NCBI RefSeq assembly: GCF_000192575.1
Contig: NZ_GL876933.1
Location: forward strand, 799,881-863,880
Source: Novosphingobium nitrogenifigens DSM 19370
Lineage (GTDB): Bacteria > Pseudomonadota > Alphaproteobacteria > Sphingomonadales > Sphingomonadaceae
Length of the DNA: 64,000 bases
Direction of reading: 5' to 3'
Notes under the pieces: generated by a model
The model's input: only the letters and a program-made list of their open reading frames with translations
Databases searched by the model: none
What the model was told of the DNA's origin: nothing
Position numbers and translations under genes: made by a program
Shown here: one piece after another, positions 1 to 10,177 of the stretch
How positions within the stretch are numbered: the stretch's first letter is position 1
Layout: every line of letters starts with the position of its first letter

Positions 1-1
1 G

Positions 2-511
2 GCTCTGCGGAACGGCGTGGTCGAGGGCAAGGATATAGCACCCGACATCGACATGATCTGCGCCGGAATCGCGGGCGAACAGGACCATGTCCGCACGATC
101 ATCGAACAGTTGCGCCAGGGCCGGATCCAGCCCGGCCACCGTGACCTGAGAGAGGAATTGCGCGCCGTTTGCGCCCATCTCGCGCGGCACTGGATGATCA
201 GGATTGCCGTGGCCGAGGTGGAAGAGCCTGTCATGGTCTCGGCGGCTCTTTGTTTCGAAGTGCAGCAGATCCTGCGCGAGGTTACTGCGAATGCGGTTCG
301 CCACGGCAAGGCAACCGCAATCGATCTGGAAGCGGCCTGTGTCGAGGGCAGGATCCGGCTCGAAATGATCGACAACGGCGAAGGGTTTGCCGTCCCGCAT
401 CAGCCGCGCTCGATTGCCGGGCGCGTGGCCTGGCTGGGCGGTGATCTGACGGTCACATCCGTGCCGGGGCGAACGGCGATCGTTGTCAGTCTGCCGATGG
501 GGTTCGCATGA
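2..511 (+). CDS. Sensor histidine kinase, C-terminal part (cut by window edge)
   Basis: The reading frame is open to the first base, so the gene starts outside the window; the GTG at 17 is only an internal codon. What remains is the ATP-binding end of a kinase of the NarX/DesK type. The N-box-like segment EVTANAVRHG, the G1-like DNGEGF and a final beta strand ending in VVSLPM are visible. No phosphoacceptor His box is in the visible part. It ends 16 bases before the start of a LuxR-type response regulator, so the two very likely form a two-component pair in one transcript. The input signal cannot be judged because the sensor half is missing. Confidence 0.85.
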   Translation, partial: ALRNGVVEGKDIAPDIDMICAGIAGEQDHVRTIIEQLRQGRIQPGHRDLREELRAVCAHLARHWMIRIAVAEVEEPVMVSAALCFEVQQILREVTANAVRHGKATAIDLEAACVEGRIRLEMIDNGEGFAVPHQPRSIAGRVAWLGGDLTVTSVPGRTAIVVSLPMGFA

Positions 512-527
512 GGATCGGGGTTCTGTC

Positions 528-1163
528 ATGATCAGTCCGGGCATGTTGAGGATCGTCATTGCCGACGATCACGCGTTTTTCCGCGCCGGGCTGGAACAGG
601 TTCTCGGCAGCCTGGGCTTTGCGGTCGTCGCGTCCGTGGGCGATGGCGACGCAGCGCTTGCCGCCGTCAAGGAGCATCATCCCGATCTCGTCATTCTCGA
701 CGTTCGCATGCCCGTGCGTGATGGGGGCGAAGTTCTGAAGGCGCTGCGCGCCAAGGGCGATGCGACCCCCATTCTGATTCTGGCCGCCGAAATTGACGAT
801 GACCGGCTGGTTTCCGCCGTACGGGCCGGTGTCAACGGGATCGTGTTCAAGGATACCGAGGCCGGAGCCCTGCGCGAAGCGATCGGCACGGTGATGGCGG
901 GGGAGCGTGCTATTGCCGTATCGGTGATGGAACGTGCCTTTACGCTGGTGTCGGAGCCTCGGGGGCCATCCTTGCTGGAAAGCCTGTCCGAGCGGGACCG
1001 CAAGATCGTCGAAGGCGCCGCAGCAGGCCTGCGCAACCGTGAAATTGCCGAAAGGCTCGGAATTTCAGAAGGCTCCGTGAAGATCTACCTGCACCGGATT
1101 TTCGATCGTCTCCATGTCAGCAATCGCACTGAACTGGCGTTGCTGGTCCGGACAAAAGGCTGA
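528..1163 (+). CDS. Two-component response regulator, NarL/FixJ (LuxR HTH) family
   Basis: A 211-residue DNA-binding response regulator. The N-terminal receiver has the acidic pair ADDH near residue 13, the phosphoacceptor Asp in VILDVRMP (about residue 58) and the conserved Lys in VFKD. The C-terminal LuxR helix-turn-helix covers about residues 145-205 (LSERDRKIVEGAAAGLRNREIA, then a recognition helix with GSVKIYLHRI). I chose ATG 528, preceded by GAGG, over the in-frame ATG at 483, which lies inside the kinase gene; ATG 543 is also possible. It follows the kinase directly and is presumably its target. Regulon unknown. Confidence 0.92.
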   Translation: MISPGMLRIVIADDHAFFRAGLEQVLGSLGFAVVASVGDGDAALAAVKEHHPDLVILDVRMPVRDGGEVLKALRAKGDATPILILAAEIDDDRLVSAVRAGVNGIVFKDTEAGALREAIGTVMAGERAIAVSVMERAFTLVSEPRGPSLLESLSERDRKIVEGAAAGLRNREIAERLGISEGSVKIYLHRIFDRLHVSNRTELALLVRTKG

Positions 1164-1174
1164 CCATCGGCGGG

Positions 1175-2062
1175 CTACAGGTTCGCCTTGAACAGGACGA
1201 GCATGCGGGACCATGCTTTTTCGGCCTGTTCGCGGTCGTAGACGGGGGCGTCGATCGTGCACCAGCCGTGCTGGGCGGGGTAGACCTCGATCTCGGCGGG
1301 GCGGTGGGCCTGTGCGGCGGCGGTTTTCAGAGTGGTCTTGTCGTCGGGGCTGCGGGCGTCGTCGTTCTGGGCGATCGCGAACAGGAATGAAGCCTTTGTG
1401 CGGGGCAGCAGGAGGTGGGGGCTGTCGGGGCCGGTATCGACAAGGCCTGCGCCGTGGAACGAGGCGGCAGCGCCGATACGGTCGGGTTCGGCCGCCGCAG
1501 TGCGGACGGTATAGGGGCCGCCCATGCAAAAGCCGCAGGTGCCGATGCGATGCATGGTATCGACTTCGCCCTGCCGGTCGAGCCAGCCGACATAGGCGGC
1601 GGCATCGCGCATGATGCCGGCGGGTGTGATCTGGGTGATCAGGGGCTTGAGCTTGGCCTGTCCTTCCGGCGTGCGCCAGGCGACAAGGGAATCGAGCACC
1701 GGGGCTTTCGCACCGCGATAGTATTGATTGACCGCCAGCACGGCATAGCCCGAGGCGGCCAGATGCGCGGCCATGGTGCGATAGGCCGGACGCAGCCCGG
1801 CGATGTCGGGCCAGAGCAGGACGGCGGGATGGCGTCCGCTCGTCGGGGCGACGAACCATGCGTCGGTGATGCCGTCGGGCGTGGTGATGGCGACGTCGCG
1901 CCCCTTGACCGGAAGAGCGGGCGGTTCGCCTTGGGCGCGGCATCCGGGCATGGAGGCCAGCGTCATCGCGCCCGCGCCGAGTGCGGCGAACCGGCGTCGA
2001 TCGAGTGTCCCCGCGCGGGCGAGAAAGCGGGCGGCGTCGGTTTCGGTCAGGTCATCGCACAT
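1175..2062 (-). CDS. Dienelactone hydrolase family protein, exported
   Basis: An alpha/beta hydrolase of 295 residues. The DLH nucleophile motif GFCMGG has Cys at about residue 179; an Asp in AQNDD (about 234) and the His in QHGW (about 265) complete the usual Cys-Asp-His triad. The N-terminus has a twin-arginine-like stretch, DRRRFAALGAG, followed by a hydrophobic segment ending SMPGC, so it may be a Tat-exported lipoprotein; cytosolic DLHs lack this. Family members hydrolyse dienelactones in chloroaromatic pathways, but many have other ester substrates and no aromatic pathway gene lies beside it. The stop lies 11 bases from the stop of the convergent response regulator. Confidence 0.85.
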   Translation of the reverse strand: MCDDLTETDAARFLARAGTLDRRRFAALGAGAMTLASMPGCRAQGEPPALPVKGRDVAITTPDGITDAWFVAPTSGRHPAVLLWPDIAGLRPAYRTMAAHLAASGYAVLAVNQYYRGAKAPVLDSLVAWRTPEGQAKLKPLITQITPAGIMRDAAAYVGWLDRQGEVDTMHRIGTCGFCMGGPYTVRTAAAEPDRIGAAASFHGAGLVDTGPDSPHLLLPRTKASFLFAIAQNDDARSPDDKTTLKTAAAQAHRPAEIEVYPAQHGWCTIDAPVYDREQAEKAWSRMLVLFKANL

Positions 2063-2128
2063 CGTGGGGGGCTCCCATGGCTTTGCGTGCGGACGATAGC
2101 GACGCGAGCCCCCGGTGCAATGCGATTG

Positions 2129-2983
2129 TCAGCTCTTGAAGACGACGGTCTTGTGTCCGTTGAGCAGGGCGCGATCCTCGAGATGGAGGCGGACTGCTTC
2201 GGCAAGGACGCGGCGTTCGATGTCTCGGCCCTTGCGGACGAGGTCGTCGGGGGTGTCGGCGTGGGTGACCGATTCCACGTCCTGATGAATGATCGGGCCT
2301 TCATCGAGGTCGGCAGTGACGTAGTGGGCGGTCGCGCCGATCATCTTCACCCCGCGCGCGAACGCCTGGTGATAGGGCTTCGCGCCCTTGAAGCTGGGCA
2401 GGAAGGAATGGTGGATATTGATGCAGCGGCCGGACAGGTAATGAGTCATGTCGTCGGACAGGATCTGCATATAGCGGGCAAGGACGACGAGTTCGGCGCC
2501 GGTTTCCTCGACGATGCGCTTGATCTCGGCTTCCTGGGCGGGCTTGGTCGCGGCGGTGACGGGCAGGTGGTAATAGGGAATGTCCGACCACAGCGGCACC
2601 GACAGTGCCTCGCGCGGGTGGTTGCCGATGATTGCGACGACATCCATCGCCAGTTCGCCGATGCGCGCGCGATAGAGCAGGTCGCCCAGGCAGTGGTCGA
2701 ACCGGCTGACCATCAGGATCACGCGGCGGCGCAGGCCGGAATCGCGCAGGCGCCAGTCCATGGCGAATTCCTCGGCCACCGGGCGGAAAGCCTCGCGCAG
2801 CGCGACCACGCCCTGTGCGCCCGGATCGAGCACCACCCGCATGAAGAAATTGCCCGACAGCGCGTCGTCGAATTGTTGTGCTTCGAGAATGTTGGCGCCG
2901 CTTTCGAACAGCTTGCCGGTGACGCCGGAAACGATTCCGGGGCGGTCCTTGCACGACAGGGTCAGGATAAGCGGTGCGGTCAT
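2129..2983 (-). CDS. purU: Formyltetrahydrofolate deformylase PurU
   Basis: A 284-residue enzyme that hydrolyses 10-formyl-THF to THF and formate, balancing one-carbon pools. An N-terminal ACT domain (about residues 5-80, [11 protein letters not shown]) is followed by a formyltransferase domain with the catalytic signature [11 protein letters not shown] and the downstream Asp in [11 protein letters not shown]. Length and domain order match PurU, not PurN, which is present separately at 31.6-32.2 kb. It is transcribed away from the formaldehyde dehydrogenase gene across a 387-base gap, so both neighbours serve C1 metabolism. Confidence 0.96.
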   Translation of the reverse strand: MTAPLILTLSCKDRPGIVSGVTGKLFESGANILEAQQFDDALSGNFFMRVVLDPGAQGVVALREAFRPVAEEFAMDWRLRDSGLRRRVILMVSRFDHCLGDLLYRARIGELAMDVVAIIGNHPREALSVPLWSDIPYYHLPVTAATKPAQEAEIKRIVEETGAELVVLARYMQILSDDMTHYLSGRCINIHHSFLPSFKGAKPYHQAFARGVKMIGATAHYVTADLDEGPIIHQDVESVTHADTPDDLVRKGRDIERRVLAEAVRLHLEDRALLNGHKTVVFKS

Positions 2984-3370
2984 CGTTCTCTTGTCTTTCG
3001 GGTTGAATCCGGCAGGTCAAATCCGGTTTGCGCGGGGTCTATGTGCCTGATCGGATCATCCGGCAATGACCGAATGCCCGACCGCGGCACCGTTCCATCC
3101 CCATGGGTTCGCCCGATAATAAATGCTTATGCGGGCAATCGTTCGGGGCTGGGTCGGTGCCTCGTTCCCGATCCGCCGTCCGGCGAAAGAGGAACGCGGC
3201 CCTATAAATCGCGCCTTGCGGCGTGACGATACCTCGTGGGGGTAACGGGTCACATGTGTCAAGAAACTATGCACATATGCCTGGAAAGGGTGGCATGGGC
3301 AATTGCCACGGTTCCGGGGGCGGACTATGCACGGGCTCAAACCGAACTCTCCGCATTTGAGGACCGTTCC
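2984..3370. other. Divergent intergenic region purU / formaldehyde dehydrogenase
   Basis: This 387-base gap holds no gene I can support; the long reading frames across it are antisense shadows. It must carry the promoters of both flanking genes. A 10-bp palindrome, GGCAATTGCC (3298-3307), nested in GTGGC...GCCAC, and an 8-bp palindrome, CACATGTG (about 3251-3258), lie within 120 bases of the dehydrogenase start and are possible operator sites. I see no clear -35/-10 pair. Confidence 0.5.
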
Positions 3371-4476
<1,106 letters not shown>

Positions 4477-4483
<7 letters not shown>

Positions 4484-6324
4484 TTGTCGTCATCGTCCGT
4501 GTCCGGGTCGATCCTTGCGGTCGGCCCGGCCGGAGGGATCGGCGCGACAAGGCCGTAGGCGCTGTAATGCGTGTCGATTTCCGGTGAGAGCTTTCGAGCG
4601 GCGGCAAGGTCATCCTTGCCGCCGTTTTCCTGTCCGGCCTTGAATTTTGCCAGTGCGCGCAGGAACAGCGTGTTCGCCATGTCAGGGCGCAGGGCGAGCG
4701 CCGCATCGGCATCGGTGATGGCCGCGGCATAGTCCTTGCGGCGCAAGTGCACGAGCGTGCGGCTGTCGAGATAGCCCGGCTCTCCACGGCTCTTGCGGAT
4801 CGCGGCGGTGCAATCGTCCAGCGCGCGGTCGAGATCGACATTGGCAAGAGCCCGGTTCCAGCAGCGCATGTTGAGCAGGTCGGGATAGCTGCTGTCTTCG
4901 CGATGGAGCGTGATCATCGGGTCGATCAGGGCCAGCGCGCGATCGGCCTTGCCCATGCGTTCGTAAAGGCCGACGGCTTGCATCATGTCGAGCGAGGTTT
5001 TCGGCGTGGCGGCAACGCCGGCATCGGCGTCGGCCATGGCGCCGGTCCGATCCCCGTCGTGAAGACGCAGCCACGCGCGGTGGAACAGCAGGACATTGTC
5101 GTTCGGTTTGAGCGCAAGAGCGGCATTGGCGTCTTTCAGAGCCAGATCGCGCTTGCCCGCGCGTTGATAGGCTCTCATGCGCATGGTCAGGAGATCGGTG
5201 CGTTGCGGAGCCAGCCGGATCGCTTCGGACAAGTCGGCAATGGCGCCGTCGATGTCGCCCTTGGTCATACGCGCCGATCCGCGTCCGGCGAATTCGTCGG
5301 CGGTCTTGGGGGCGTTGATTTTGTCGGTTCCGGTGAAGTTCCTTTCCACCGTCTTCATGTGACCGATTTCGTCCTCGGTGGTGGAGGAAAAGATCGGGCC
5401 GCCGTTGTAGGTGAGGTAGATCACGTTCTGGCTGCGTGCGATGAAAACGTGATGCGACAGGAAGAAATCCATGCCCAGCAGCATGTCGGTGCCGTCGCTG
5501 CCCATGTCGTCGTCGACGACCCGGATCGGGGAATTGTGAATTTCCTCGCCGTTGAAATCGATCGAATCGGTGCGGGCGATCCAGCTTCTGCGTTGTTTCG
5601 TCCCGACGCCGGACATCTTGACCGAGGCGACCACTTTGGGGGAATTCAGGTCGATCCCCACTTTTTGGGCTGCCGAGCGTGTCAGGATCGAGGACGTCGC
5701 ACCGGTATCGAGCATGGCGCGGATCTTGTGCCCGTTGATCCTGATTTCGCCATAGACATGGTAGTCGTGGTCGTCGCTTCCGGGCAACAGGGGCATCATG
5801 GCCAGAGTGCGATCGCCCGCCCAGTAGGCAAGATTGACCTTGGCGCAGTTGTGCGGCTTGATGATGTTCACCGTGCCGTGGGCAAGGTCGTATTCGGTAT
5901 CGGCAAAGGACAAGAGGTTGGCGCCGATGAAGCCGTTGCCGCCGTCACTGCCGCCGACGATGAACTGGATATTGTGCAGCGGATATTCCGCCAGTTTGAA
6001 TTCGCGGATCGTGGCGAGTTCGGGCGTGAAATCGCCGCCGATCCCGGTGACGAAGAAACCTTCGGGCAATGGTCCCAGAGAAAGCCCGAGTTCGGCTGCC
6101 CTTGCTCTGGGCATGGTGTTGAAGAAGGCGCCCGTATCCAGCCAGAAATGGGTTTCCTTGCCGTTGACGGAGACCGGAACGCTGGCCCGGTGATCCTCCA
6201 TGACGACGGGTAGCCGCGCAAGCAGGTTGACTTTGCAGGCGTTGTCACCGGCATAGGCGGCATGGGGCAGGGCCACCCCAAGGAGGAGTGTCGGGGCGAG
6301 CAGGGAGCGGGCAATCCAGCGCAT
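4477..6324 (-). CDS. Exported protein with two retropepsin-like domains and TPR repeats
   Basis: A 615-residue protein with a signal peptide ([25 protein letters not shown]). Two clan-AA aspartic protease cores follow: the first has LDTGA with Asp63 and a closing FIGANL; the second has LDTGA with Asp206 and a closing LLGMDFF. The region from about 340 to 590 is a string of TPR units (for example [24 protein letters not shown] and [20 protein letters not shown] repeats). Retropepsins normally dimerise, each chain giving one Asp; here both halves are in one chain. Substrate and role are unknown; the signal peptide places it in the periplasm. ATG 6324 fits the signal peptide; the frame runs to 6444. 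It converges on the formaldehyde dehydrogenase. Confidence 0.8.
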
Positions 6325-6403
6325 TGCGTCATGACTGCCCGCTTTATTGTCTATTGGCAACCGGCTTGAAATCAAATGAAGTAACGTAACTGGTCCAATC
6401 TGG

Positions 6404-7198
6404 TCACAGCGCCGAAATTCCTCCATCAAGTTTGAGTTCGGCACCGGTCATGAAGCTCGATTCGTCGCTGGCAAGATAGAGGACGCCGTTGGCGATTTCT
6501 TCGGGCGCGCCGATGCGGCCAAGGGGAATCTGGCGGGCGAGTTTTCCCATGATGACTTCTTTTTCGATGCCTGCATTGGCGCCGATTCCGTCAAGAATGG
6601 GCGTGTCGACAAAGGTCGGGTGAATGGAATTGCAGCGGATCGCCCAGCCGCGTTTCGCGCAGTAAAGCGCGACTGACTTGCTCAGCATCCACACCGCTGC
6701 CTTGCTGGCATTGTAGCCGGGCATGGTATCAGAAGCGATCAGCCCCGCGATCGAGCTGATATTGATGATCGAACCGGGCTGGTTGTCCTTCATCAGCGGC
6801 AATGCTTTCTGGCAGCCCAGAAAGACGCTGTCGACATTGACGGCAAAGCCGCGTCGCCATTCTTCGAGCGTGCAGGTCTCGATCGTGCCGCGCACGCCGA
6901 TCCCGGCATTGTTGACCAGCACCGACAGCCCTCCGAGCGCCTCGGCGGCGCAGGCAATGGCCCGGTCCCAGTCGTCGGGGTCGGTCACGTCGTGGGCAAG
7001 GGCAAGCGCGGTGCCCTCGCCGAATTCGTCATTGATGGCTTGCGCGGCGGCGGCGACCTTGTCGGCATTGATGTCGGTCATCAGCACGCGGGCGCCTTCG
7101 CGTGCCAGCACGCGGGCGTGGGCAGCGCCCAGCCCTTGTGCCGCGCCGGTCACCAGCGCCTTTTTTCCAGAAACCCGTCCATCGGCAATCGGGGCCAT
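6404..7198 (-). CDS. SDR family oxidoreductase
   Basis: A 264-residue classical short-chain dehydrogenase/reductase. The cofactor motif TGAAQGLG, the NNAG motif, a catalytic Ser in NISSIAG, YNASK with Tyr/Lys, and the C-terminal TGAELKLDGG are all present. The closest type is the cyclohexanol/hydroxysteroid/glucose dehydrogenase group, so the substrate cannot be fixed. It lies downstream of the Nudix gene on the same strand. A 16-bp palindrome (7213-7228) sits 15 bases upstream of its ATG, and a near-identical one precedes the other SDR at 36.9-37.8 kb, so a dedicated repressor is likely. Confidence 0.9.
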   Translation of the reverse strand: MAPIADGRVSGKKALVTGAAQGLGAAHARVLAREGARVLMTDINADKVAAAAQAINDEFGEGTALALAHDVTDPDDWDRAIACAAEALGGLSVLVNNAGIGVRGTIETCTLEEWRRGFAVNVDSVFLGCQKALPLMKDNQPGSIINISSIAGLIASDTMPGYNASKAAVWMLSKSVALYCAKRGWAIRCNSIHPTFVDTPILDGIGANAGIEKEVIMGKLARQIPLGRIGAPEEIANGVLYLASDESSFMTGAELKLDGGISAL

Positions 7199-7212
7199 TG
7201 CCCTCTCCTATC

Positions 7213-7228
7213 TTAAGCGTTCGATTAA
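7213..7228. promoter_or_regulatory. Palindromic operator upstream of SDR gene (site 1)
   Basis: TTAAGCGTTCGATTAA fits the palindrome TTAA-N-CG-NN-CG-N-TTAA and is embedded in a longer perfect 8-bp inverted repeat, TAAGCGTT/AACGCTTA. It begins 15 bases upstream of the SDR start codon and overlaps the stop codon of the Nudix gene. It matches the site at 37860-37875 at 13 of 16 positions. Spacing and symmetry resemble TetR-type operators; the regulator itself is not in the window. Confidence 0.7.
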
Positions 7229-7773
7229 ACGCTTATGAGGCGAGCTCCGAGAAACAGCAACATTCTTGTGTCGATGGCATAGCCTTCGGCCCGGCGGGCC
7301 GCGATGAAAGCGTCGACCTGGGCCAGCGGGACGCGGTGGACGGTGATGTCCTCGCCATCAAGGCCACCGCCTTCGCCGATCTTTTCGAGGTCGGTGGCGT
7401 GGAACAGCGTGTAGGATTCGGTGACCATGCCCGGCGAGGACTGAAATTCCCCCAGGGATACGATCTGCCCCGCGCGATAGCCGGTTTCCTCTTCCAGTTC
7501 GCGGGCAGCGGCCACCTGGGGGTCTTCGCCTTCGCCACCGTCATCGTCGCCGACAAGACCGGCAGGCAATTCGAGCGAGCGTCGCCCGAGCGGGATGCGG
7601 AACTGTTCGACCATGATGACGTGGTCGTTGTCGATGGCCAGGATCACCGCGGCGGTGACATTGCGGGTACGGCTGACATATTCCCAGCGCCCCCGGGTCT
7701 TGGCGGCGATGTAGCGACCTTCCCAGCGGATCTCCTCGGGCTGGGCATATTCGTCTTCAAGAGCCATGGGCAC
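7225..7773 (-). CDS. Nudix hydrolase, ADP-ribose pyrophosphatase-like
   Basis: A 182-residue Nudix enzyme. The box is visible as GLVGDDDGGEGEDPQVAAA followed by RELEEETGY; the loop between the conserved Gly and the Glu is a little longer than standard. The upstream LELPAG and the SSPGM segment (residues about 120) are typical of ADP-ribose pyrophosphatases, which cleave ADP-ribose to AMP and ribose-5-phosphate. It is followed by the SDR gene 26 bases downstream and preceded by a TPM protein gene 6 bases upstream, so it may be co-transcribed with the TPM/LemA genes. Confidence 0.88.
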   Translation of the reverse strand: MPMALEDEYAQPEEIRWEGRYIAAKTRGRWEYVSRTRNVTAAVILAIDNDHVIMVEQFRIPLGRRSLELPAGLVGDDDGGEGEDPQVAAARELEEETGYRAGQIVSLGEFQSSPGMVTESYTLFHATDLEKIGEGGGLDGEDITVHRVPLAQVDAFIAARRAEGYAIDTRMLLFLGARLISV

Positions 7774-7779
7774 TCCGGT

Positions 7780-8463
7780 TCACAGTTCGATGACGCCGTC
7801 GGGCAATTCGTTGACGGCTGCGGCTTCGCGCGGGAAATGCTCGGCCAGAACCTGCCCGACCTGTTCGATCGCTGCAACCAGTCCGTCGCCGGTGCGGCCC
7901 GCGCGGATTTCGGTCAGCATGGCATGCATGGCATTGCCCCAGATTTCGGGGGGCACCCGTGAGGCGATGGCCGCATCGGCGACGATTTCGGCGCGCCGTT
8001 CGGCAAGCGACAGGAAAATGACCACCCCGGTCGCCCCATGCGTGCGTCCCTGTGCGGCAAGACGGAAGGCCAGCATGGCCCGCGCGCGGACGCGGCGCGC
8101 CTTGATCGCGCCGGGGGTCAGCCACAGGCGCAAGGGGCGCCAGAGCATCAGCAGCCACATGCCCGCAAACTTGATCGCCGCGACGAAGAGAGCAAGGCCG
8201 AAAGCCTCGTGCGGGGTCCAGCGATGGGCCCACATGCCGAGCGAACGATCGACGAGGCCAAGGTAGAAATCCGAGCCGATTTCCAGAGCACACAGAGCCA
8301 CAAGCGCGATGGCCGCCGACCATGCGAGGGCGACGTCGGCGTAATTGTCCGAGGCTTGCGAAAAGACGGGGACGATTTCACCGTTCGCGCGACTTTCGGC
8401 GGCGACGACGGCGCTTGCCGCCTTGCGCCGGTCTTCTGCCGACAGGATGTTCGCCATGGTCAT
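7780..8463 (-). CDS. TPM-domain membrane protein
   Basis: A 227-residue protein with an N-terminal TPM-type segment (SAEDRRKAASAVVAAESRANGEIVPVF), two hydrophobic segments at about 45-70 and 85-110, and a C-terminal half with HGATGVVIFLSLAERRAEIV that is typical of the TPM_phosphatase family. It sits directly downstream of a second TPM protein and LemA on the same strand. Such trios are common; proposed roles include membrane-protein turnover and photosystem repair in plants, but the bacterial role is not settled. A second in-frame ATG at 8457 is equally possible as start. Confidence 0.85.
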   Translation of the reverse strand: MTMANILSAEDRRKAASAVVAAESRANGEIVPVFSQASDNYADVALAWSAAIALVALCALEIGSDFYLGLVDRSLGMWAHRWTPHEAFGLALFVAAIKFAGMWLLMLWRPLRLWLTPGAIKARRVRARAMLAFRLAAQGRTHGATGVVIFLSLAERRAEIVADAAIASRVPPEIWGNAMHAMLTEIRAGRTGDGLVAAIEQVGQVLAEHFPREAAAVNELPDGVIEL

Positions 8464-8539
8464 TCCCCCTTGGTCTCATACGGCCCTGAAATGAGATGCA
8501 CTCATCGCAGGGCGTTTCGCTTGGACGGCGCGCGGCCTT

Positions 8540-9337
8540 TTACCAGCCGCCCGAGGCGCCGCCACCGCCCGAGCTGCCGCCACCGCCGGAAAATCCGCCG
8601 CCACCGCCACCCCAGTCGTTGCCGCCGCCCCAACCGCCGCCACCGAAGCCGCCGCCCGGAAAGATCCACACGCCGCCGCCGTAGCGGCGACCGCCGCCGC
8701 GCAGCACGCGCAGGAGCGGCATGAGGAAGAACAGGACGAAGATCACGAGAAAGACGACCGTGCCGCTGTCGAATTGCGGCTGGTCCTCGCGCGCGACCTG
8801 GTCCTTGGCTTGTGCGGCGACTTTGCGCGCCTGATCGTCGGGCAGGCGCAATTGCGTGATCAGATCATCGACCGCCGCATTGATGCCCCCGGCATAGTCG
8901 TTGGCGCGAAAGCGCGGGACGATGTCGTGGCGGATGATGATGCTCGACAAGGCGTCGGTCACGATCCCTTCGAGGCCATAGCCGACCTCGATCCGCACTT
9001 TGTGCTCGGTCGGCGCGACCAGCAGGAGGATGCCGTCATTGCGTTGCTTGTCGCCGATGCCCCAGGTGCGGAACAGGCGATTGGCATAGTCCTCGATCTC
9101 GTCGCCGCCGAGGCTGGAGACCGTGGCGACGACAAGCTGGCGTTGTGACTGGGTTTCCAGTGACGCAAGTTTGGTGTCGAGCGCGGAAACCTGATCGGGG
9201 GTCAGGATGTGTGCGTCATCGACCACGCGCCCGGTCAGTTGCGGGAACGTCTGGGCGCTGGCCGGGGCAAGACCCGACCACAGCGCCGCTGCAAGGATCA
9301 GCAGCGCTGCGGCAAGACGGTGAAGACGCGGGCGCAT
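8540..9337 (-). CDS. TPM-domain protein with glycine-rich C-terminus (YgcG-like)
   Basis: A 265-residue protein: a signal peptide to about residue 30 (ending LAPASAQT), a TPM domain at about 35-155 (GRVVDDAHILTPDQVSALDTKL, RNDGILLLVAP), one membrane helix (VVFLVIFVLFFLMPLLRVL, about 195-213) and a tail of GGG/W repeats ending SGGGGASGGW. The tail is typical of the family. It was started at ATG 9337; a TTG at 9355 overlapping the lemA stop is an alternative. It follows lemA almost without a gap, so the pair is surely co-expressed. Confidence 0.9.
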   Translation of the reverse strand: MRPRLHRLAAALLILAAALWSGLAPASAQTFPQLTGRVVDDAHILTPDQVSALDTKLASLETQSQRQLVVATVSSLGGDEIEDYANRLFRTWGIGDKQRNDGILLLVAPTEHKVRIEVGYGLEGIVTDALSSIIIRHDIVPRFRANDYAGGINAAVDDLITQLRLPDDQARKVAAQAKDQVAREDQPQFDSGTVVFLVIFVLFFLMPLLRVLRGGGRRYGGGVWIFPGGGFGGGGWGGGNDWGGGGGGFSGGGGSSGGGGASGGW

Positions 9338-9351
9338 GGACGCGCGCCCGC

Positions 9352-9975
9352 TCAATGGGCCGGTTTGGCCGGAGTGTCGAAATTGACCGTCGGAGCGGCC
9401 TGCGCGCCTTCGGCCGCTTCGAACGGCACCATCGGCTTGGCGCCGTAAATCACTTTGGCCGCAACGACCGCCGGGAACGTGCGGATGGTCACGTTGTATT
9501 CGCGGACCGCCTCGTTGTAATCGCGGCGAGCGACCGAGATGCGGTTTTCGGTTCCTTCAAGCTGGCTTTGCAGCGTCAGGAAGTTCTCGTTCGACTTGAG
9601 ATCGGGATAGGCTTCGGCCGTGGCGAGCAGGCGGCCCAGACCCTGCGAAAGTTCGCCCTGCGCTTTCTGGAACTGGGCGACCTTGGCCGGATCGGTAAGA
9701 TCGTCGGCGCTGACCTGGATCGAGGTTGCCTTGGCGCGGGCTTCGGTCACTTTGGTCAGGGTGTCCTGTTCCTGCTTGGCATAGCCTTTGACCGTCGCGA
9801 CCAGATTGGGGATCAGATCCGCGCGGCGCTGGTACTGCGTCTGGACGTCGGCCCACTTGGCCTTGGCATTTTCCTCGGCGGTCGGAATGGAATTGACCCC
9901 GCATCCGGCCAGCGAAGCGGCGGCCGCAGCGACAAGGGCGAAACGGGCAAAACGGTTGAACAGGCGTGCAGCCAT
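9352..9975 (-). CDS. lemA: LemA family lipoprotein
   Basis: A 207-residue LemA protein. The N-terminus carries a lipobox (SLAGC, Cys about 25). The helical LemA core follows with the conserved KWADVQTQYQRRADLIPNLV segment and the closing RTFPAVVAAKVIYG motif. ATG 9975 is preceded by AAGGAAAG at good spacing; the frame upstream to 10050 is discarded. LemA proteins are membrane-anchored helical bundles of poorly known role that usually travel with TPM proteins, as here. Confidence 0.93.
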   Translation of the reverse strand: MAARLFNRFARFALVAAAAASLAGCGVNSIPTAEENAKAKWADVQTQYQRRADLIPNLVATVKGYAKQEQDTLTKVTEARAKATSIQVSADDLTDPAKVAQFQKAQGELSQGLGRLLATAEAYPDLKSNENFLTLQSQLEGTENRISVARRDYNEAVREYNVTIRTFPAVVAAKVIYGAKPMVPFEAAEGAQAAPTVNFDTPAKPAH

Positions 9976-10177
9976 GATCGATACTTTCCTTGACCCGGCA
10001 GGCGCGGGAAACGCACCATGCTTTCGCGCGCAGAGATAGCGTGTCGTCATGACCGTTCAAGCACTACGGTCGATGGCGCAGTGCCGTTCGTCGGAAACGG
10101 ACAGCCGCCACGACCTTGCGAAAGTGGGTGAAGGATGGCAGTCAGGCCGACAATATTAACTACAAACGGGGCAGGCG

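Noticed and set aside
1415..3226. 603-codon open frame on the plus strand across the DLH and purU genes
   Set aside because: Antisense to two well-matched genes; composition is Arg/Gly/His-rich with no domain, as expected for a shadow frame at high GC.
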